Assembly: GCA_025201365.1 (NCBI GenBank)
Contig: JAIXMF010000008.1
Location: 310,001-374,000 of the forward strand
Length of the DNA: 64,000 nucleotides
Source of the DNA: Syncephalis plumigaleata
Taxonomy: Eukaryota > Zoopagomycota > Zoopagomycetes > Zoopagales > Piptocephalidaceae
Direction of reading: 5' to 3'
The position numbers and the translations under genes are program-made. Below the pieces are notes generated by a model that saw only the letters and a list, made by a program, of their open reading frames with translations, did not search any database and had not been told where the DNA came from. How positions within the stretch are numbered: position 1 is the stretch's first letter; each line of letters starts with the position of its first letter. Shown in pieces: positions 60,882 through 64,000 of the stretch.

Positions 60882-63236
60882 CTATTCAAACTTGATGCCT
60901 TGTGCCAATGGTAGTTGTCCACTATAATTAATCGTGCTATATAAATAATATATGTAAGAACAACATGATTAGTCGTCAAGATAAACAGCGTTACTATACT
61001 TTCTATTTTGACTTACCATGTCTGTCGACGCATGTATTGCTTCCATGAATCACTGCCAGATTCACGACCACCGCCAGTCTCCTTTTCACCACCTATCATC
61101 ATCATCATCATCATTAATGCATGTCATGTCATGTCAATGTAGTATGCTTACCGAATGCCCCACCGATCTCCGCACCATTGGTAGGAATGTTCACGTTAAC
61201 AATACCGCAGTCTGAACCTGAAGGTCTATTAGTATACAGCAGTGACAACGACCAATTAGATTAGTAAGTTGTTTACACGTTTATCATTATCATTATTGTA
61301 ATTACCCTGTCCATTTAAACATGTGTTCCGGACTACGTGTAAATAGACTGCTGCTTAATCCTTGACCGACCACATTGTTGTATCGAATGGCTTCCTCGAG
61401 TGAACTCACACGACTAGTATGAAGGATAGGCGCAAATATCTCGCGTTGTACCACGGCAGCATCCGGCTTAATACTGGTGAGTGTAGGTTCCACGAAGTTG
61501 CCCGCCTTCTCGGTGAGTGCACGACCACCGAATAGAATGGTGCCACCCTGCGCTTTCACATCCTCGATACCTTGAAGGAAGTGTTCAACCGCGGTCTTCG
61601 TGTGTAATGGTCCGCATAGTACACCCGCCTCGGTTGGATCACCAATACGCACTTGACCATAGGCTTTCTTGAGTCGTTCGATAAATGTGTCATGGATCTT
61701 TTCGTGCAGGAACTGTAGAATAAAACCAAGTAATTAATATTATTATTACTATCATTCTTTCTGTCTTTCTCTAGTACTACTTACCAATCGACGTGTAGTG
61801 GTGCAACGTTGACCGGCTGTACCAACAGCTGCAAATAGAACTGCACGTACTGCCAAGTCAATATCAGCATCGTCCATTACTATATGAGTATACATATATA
61901 TATATATATATACATATACATGAATGATATTCGTATATTTGGTTAGTAATGAAATAATAATAAGCGTGTATAGTTATCATTATAAATACCTACCAATAAT
62001 GGCATTATTACCACCTAGTTCCAAGAGTACACGTCCGAATCGTTCTTGCACCGTTAATGCAACACGACGGCCAACCTATAAGACAATCATATTGTTAGTT
62101 GATCAGTATTACTACTACTACTACTACTTACAGGAGTGCTACCGGTGAATGAAAGTAAATCAATACGACGATCCTTGGCCATTGCCTCACCAATATCGGC
62201 ACCACCGGCTACGAGGGAACAAATGGCGCCGGGCAACTTGTTCTTCTCGAGTACATCAGCGAGTATTTTAGTAACAGCCACCGAGCATAGATTAGTAGTA
62301 GGTGCTCCTTTCCTATATAGATAGATGAATATATACATATTAATACATGCTATCCACAGATGCATCCTCTATCTTTACTACTTACCATAAAATAGTATTA
62401 CCGCACACTAGACCAATAGCACTATTCCAACCGTAAACGGCCACGGGAAAGTTGAACGCACTAATGACACCGACATTACCGAGTGGATTCCATTGTTCCA
62501 TCATGAAATGGCCAGGCCCTAATAAACAATTAGTAATTAACAATAGTAAGCTTGTCTCTACTTACTCTCCGATGGAATCACTTGACCATTAAGCATGCGA
62601 CTTAATCCAACTGCATAATCGGCGACATCAATGTACTCTTGCACCTCGCCCAATCCCTCTTGGTAGATCTTGCCCATTTCAAGTGCCACCAATTGGCCTA
62701 ATGGTCCCTTCTTGGCCGATAATGCCTCGCGCATTTGACGGACAATTTCGCCGCGTTGTGGGGCGGGCATCTAAAGATAATCGCATACATTATTGTTATT
62801 ACTATCAGTATTGCTTGGCTGGCTGGCTGGCTGGCTAGTTAGTTACCTCGCGCCACTGCACTTTAGCTGACTCCATGGCTTGCAAAGTCTCGTCCAGTTC
62901 AGCTTGCGTACCCTAGTAGCAATGGTATTTATATATACGCGTGTATATGTATACGTTAGAATAGCATTGATGCAAACGGTTTTGTTTACCACTTACCGTG
63001 CGGACATGAGCTAGTGTCTGACCGGTTGCCGGATTCACCGACTCGACAAGCTGACCGTTACCGCCCCAGCGTCCGTTGTAAACACCGGGATTTTCGTCTT
63101 TTAGTCCGAGTTCCTGTAGGACACGACGAGCAGTATTAGCCGAAGCCGAGCTACTATAACGACAAGCGGTCAATGTAGACGAACGCATGGAGGTTATAGC
63201 GCGACCGCTATAATTAGCAAGACGTAAACGCAACAT
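60882..63236 (-). CDS. ALDH7A1: ALDH7A1-type aldehyde dehydrogenase (alpha-aminoadipic semialdehyde dehydrogenase, antiquitin)
   Basis: NAD-dependent oxidation of alpha-aminoadipic semialdehyde in lysine/pipecolate breakdown, also aldehyde and betaine-aldehyde detoxification. The start at 63236-63234 ([13 protein letters not shown] ... CRYSSSASA) is an Arg/Ser-rich mitochondrial presequence. Landmarks: [64 protein letters not shown] (NAD site), [11 protein letters not shown] (catalytic Glu) and [18 protein letters not shown] (catalytic Cys). The ALDH7-specific end is [20 protein letters not shown] ... [17 protein letters not shown] ... [13 protein letters not shown]. About nine exons; TAG at 60884-60882. 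The exon ending FKWTG (near 61,308) has one G too many for the next exon's phase. Confidence 0.93.
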
Positions 63237-64000
63237 GTTAAAGGACAATAAGGAGAAAGAGAAAGAAGCAATACGCGTTACACTCCGAATACAAGAATGA
63301 TTCAGAGAATAGCCTAGTATTTATATCCGAGAAGAGAGAAGAGAGAAGAGAGAAGAGAGAAGAGGAGGAAAAGAAGAATACGAAAAAGTAACCAGCTGTT
63401 GGTGTTGTCTTGGTCGTACAACTATGTCCTATACAACGTGTAGAGAGATATCACTCGCTACTCCACAAATGATAAATAGGATGAAAGAAAAGAGGGAATA
63501 CGCTGATAGCGATAGCTATGGCTTGGCCGTGTGTAGTAGTTTATATATATGCGTTTACACGTCAGTGAATAGGATTGGATATCCCATAAAAAGTAACACC
63601 CTGGTTCATATTCAAACTATCGTGGGAAAAATGCCAGTTTTAACGATGAGCCAATAAAAATTTACATTTATTATTATTGTTTTTCCATACAATTTGCGCA
63701 TTTATCCTTTAGCTTTAGTTCTTATTATTTTCATCAAATAAATTCTCTAGAAAATTACTTTAATATTCATAATATTATACATGAATATATATTTTGCTTT
63801 TACCCTTTTCTCTTTATTAATATCGAACTAAATAAAGTAACTTGGGATTTTCCTCCTATAAATAGTGCCTAATGTGAGCATGTATATTTCTCGCTTATCC
63901 TTTTCTCTTTCGCGGTCATCACCGCAAAGTTCTAGTTAAAGCGTTCTATTATCATTATATTTTATATAGCGTTATTTACAACATTTGCAATGGAACAAAA
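63237..64000. other. Upstream region of ALDH7A1, nothing else recognised
   Basis: AT-rich presumed promoter with a GAGAA/AGAGAAG purine array at 63,330-63,366. A plus-strand ORF at 63,424-63,657 lacks any recognisable feature. Confidence 0.6.

Noticed and set aside
63424-63657. 77-codon ORF upstream of ALDH7A1
   Set aside because: Ordinary composition but no conserved motif, no splice sites and no context supporting a gene.

Overview
The window looks like nuclear DNA of an early-diverging fungus. Genes are split by many short introns (about 45-80 nt) with GTNNGT donors and a CTAAY-type branch site before the acceptor. The gene set is fungal: an AspB/Cdc3-type septin, a Tup1 co-repressor with poly-Q, a GIGYF/Smy2-type GYF protein and a MgtE-like SLC41 transporter. 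MMAA (B12-dependent methylmalonyl-CoA metabolism), TBC1D31 and ALDH7A1 are, as far as I recall, not typical of Dikarya. Together with a secreted kinase-like gene they point to a zygomycete-grade or zoosporic lineage. Placement in Zoopagomycota is only a guess.

Layout, left to right. 0-16.3 kb is a dense housekeeping block: subtilase (-, runs off the left edge), TBC1D20/Gyp8 RabGAP (-), DSCC1/DCC1 (+, divergent with 120 bp between starts), MMAA GTPase (+), NECAP (-), TBC1D31 (+), SRP9 (-). 16.3-18 kb holds copy 1 of a dispersed non-coding repeat (element A). 18-27.6 kb carries SLC41-type Mg2+ transporter, AspB-type septin and a bromodomain/BRD7-9-like protein ending in a GATA finger (all +). 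27.6-34.1 kb has an M17 leucyl aminopeptidase bracketed by element A copies 2 and 3 in inverted orientation. 34.4-42 kb has the GYF protein (-), a striking pair of hairpins with identical loops, tRNA-Leu(AAG) (-) with LINE 3' remnants stacked behind it, and Tup1 (-). 42.8-52.7 kb has a DUF676-like lipase (+), a FAF2/UBXD8-like UBX protein (+), a 7-TM protein (+) and a putatively myristoylated methyltransferase (+). 52.7-58.7 kb is gene-poor: pyrimidine-rich low-complexity sequence, an AT-rich block with inverted arms, a telomere-like tract, and duplicated segments. 58.8-60.05 kb is a secreted kinase-like gene flanked by ~180-bp inverted repeats. 60.9-63.2 kb is ALDH7A1 (-).

There is no single pathway cluster. 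Shared themes are membrane traffic (TBC1D20, NECAP, SRP9, UBXD8), chromatin and transcription (Tup1, BRD/GATA protein, DSCC1) and mitochondrial metabolism (MMAA, ALDH7A1). A recurrent oddity is that about ten otherwise well-conserved host genes each need one or a few single-base frame corrections, nearly always in a short homopolymer. I read this as probable consensus error rather than decay. All exon structures are read by eye from splice motifs and family conservation; nothing was aligned or searched.
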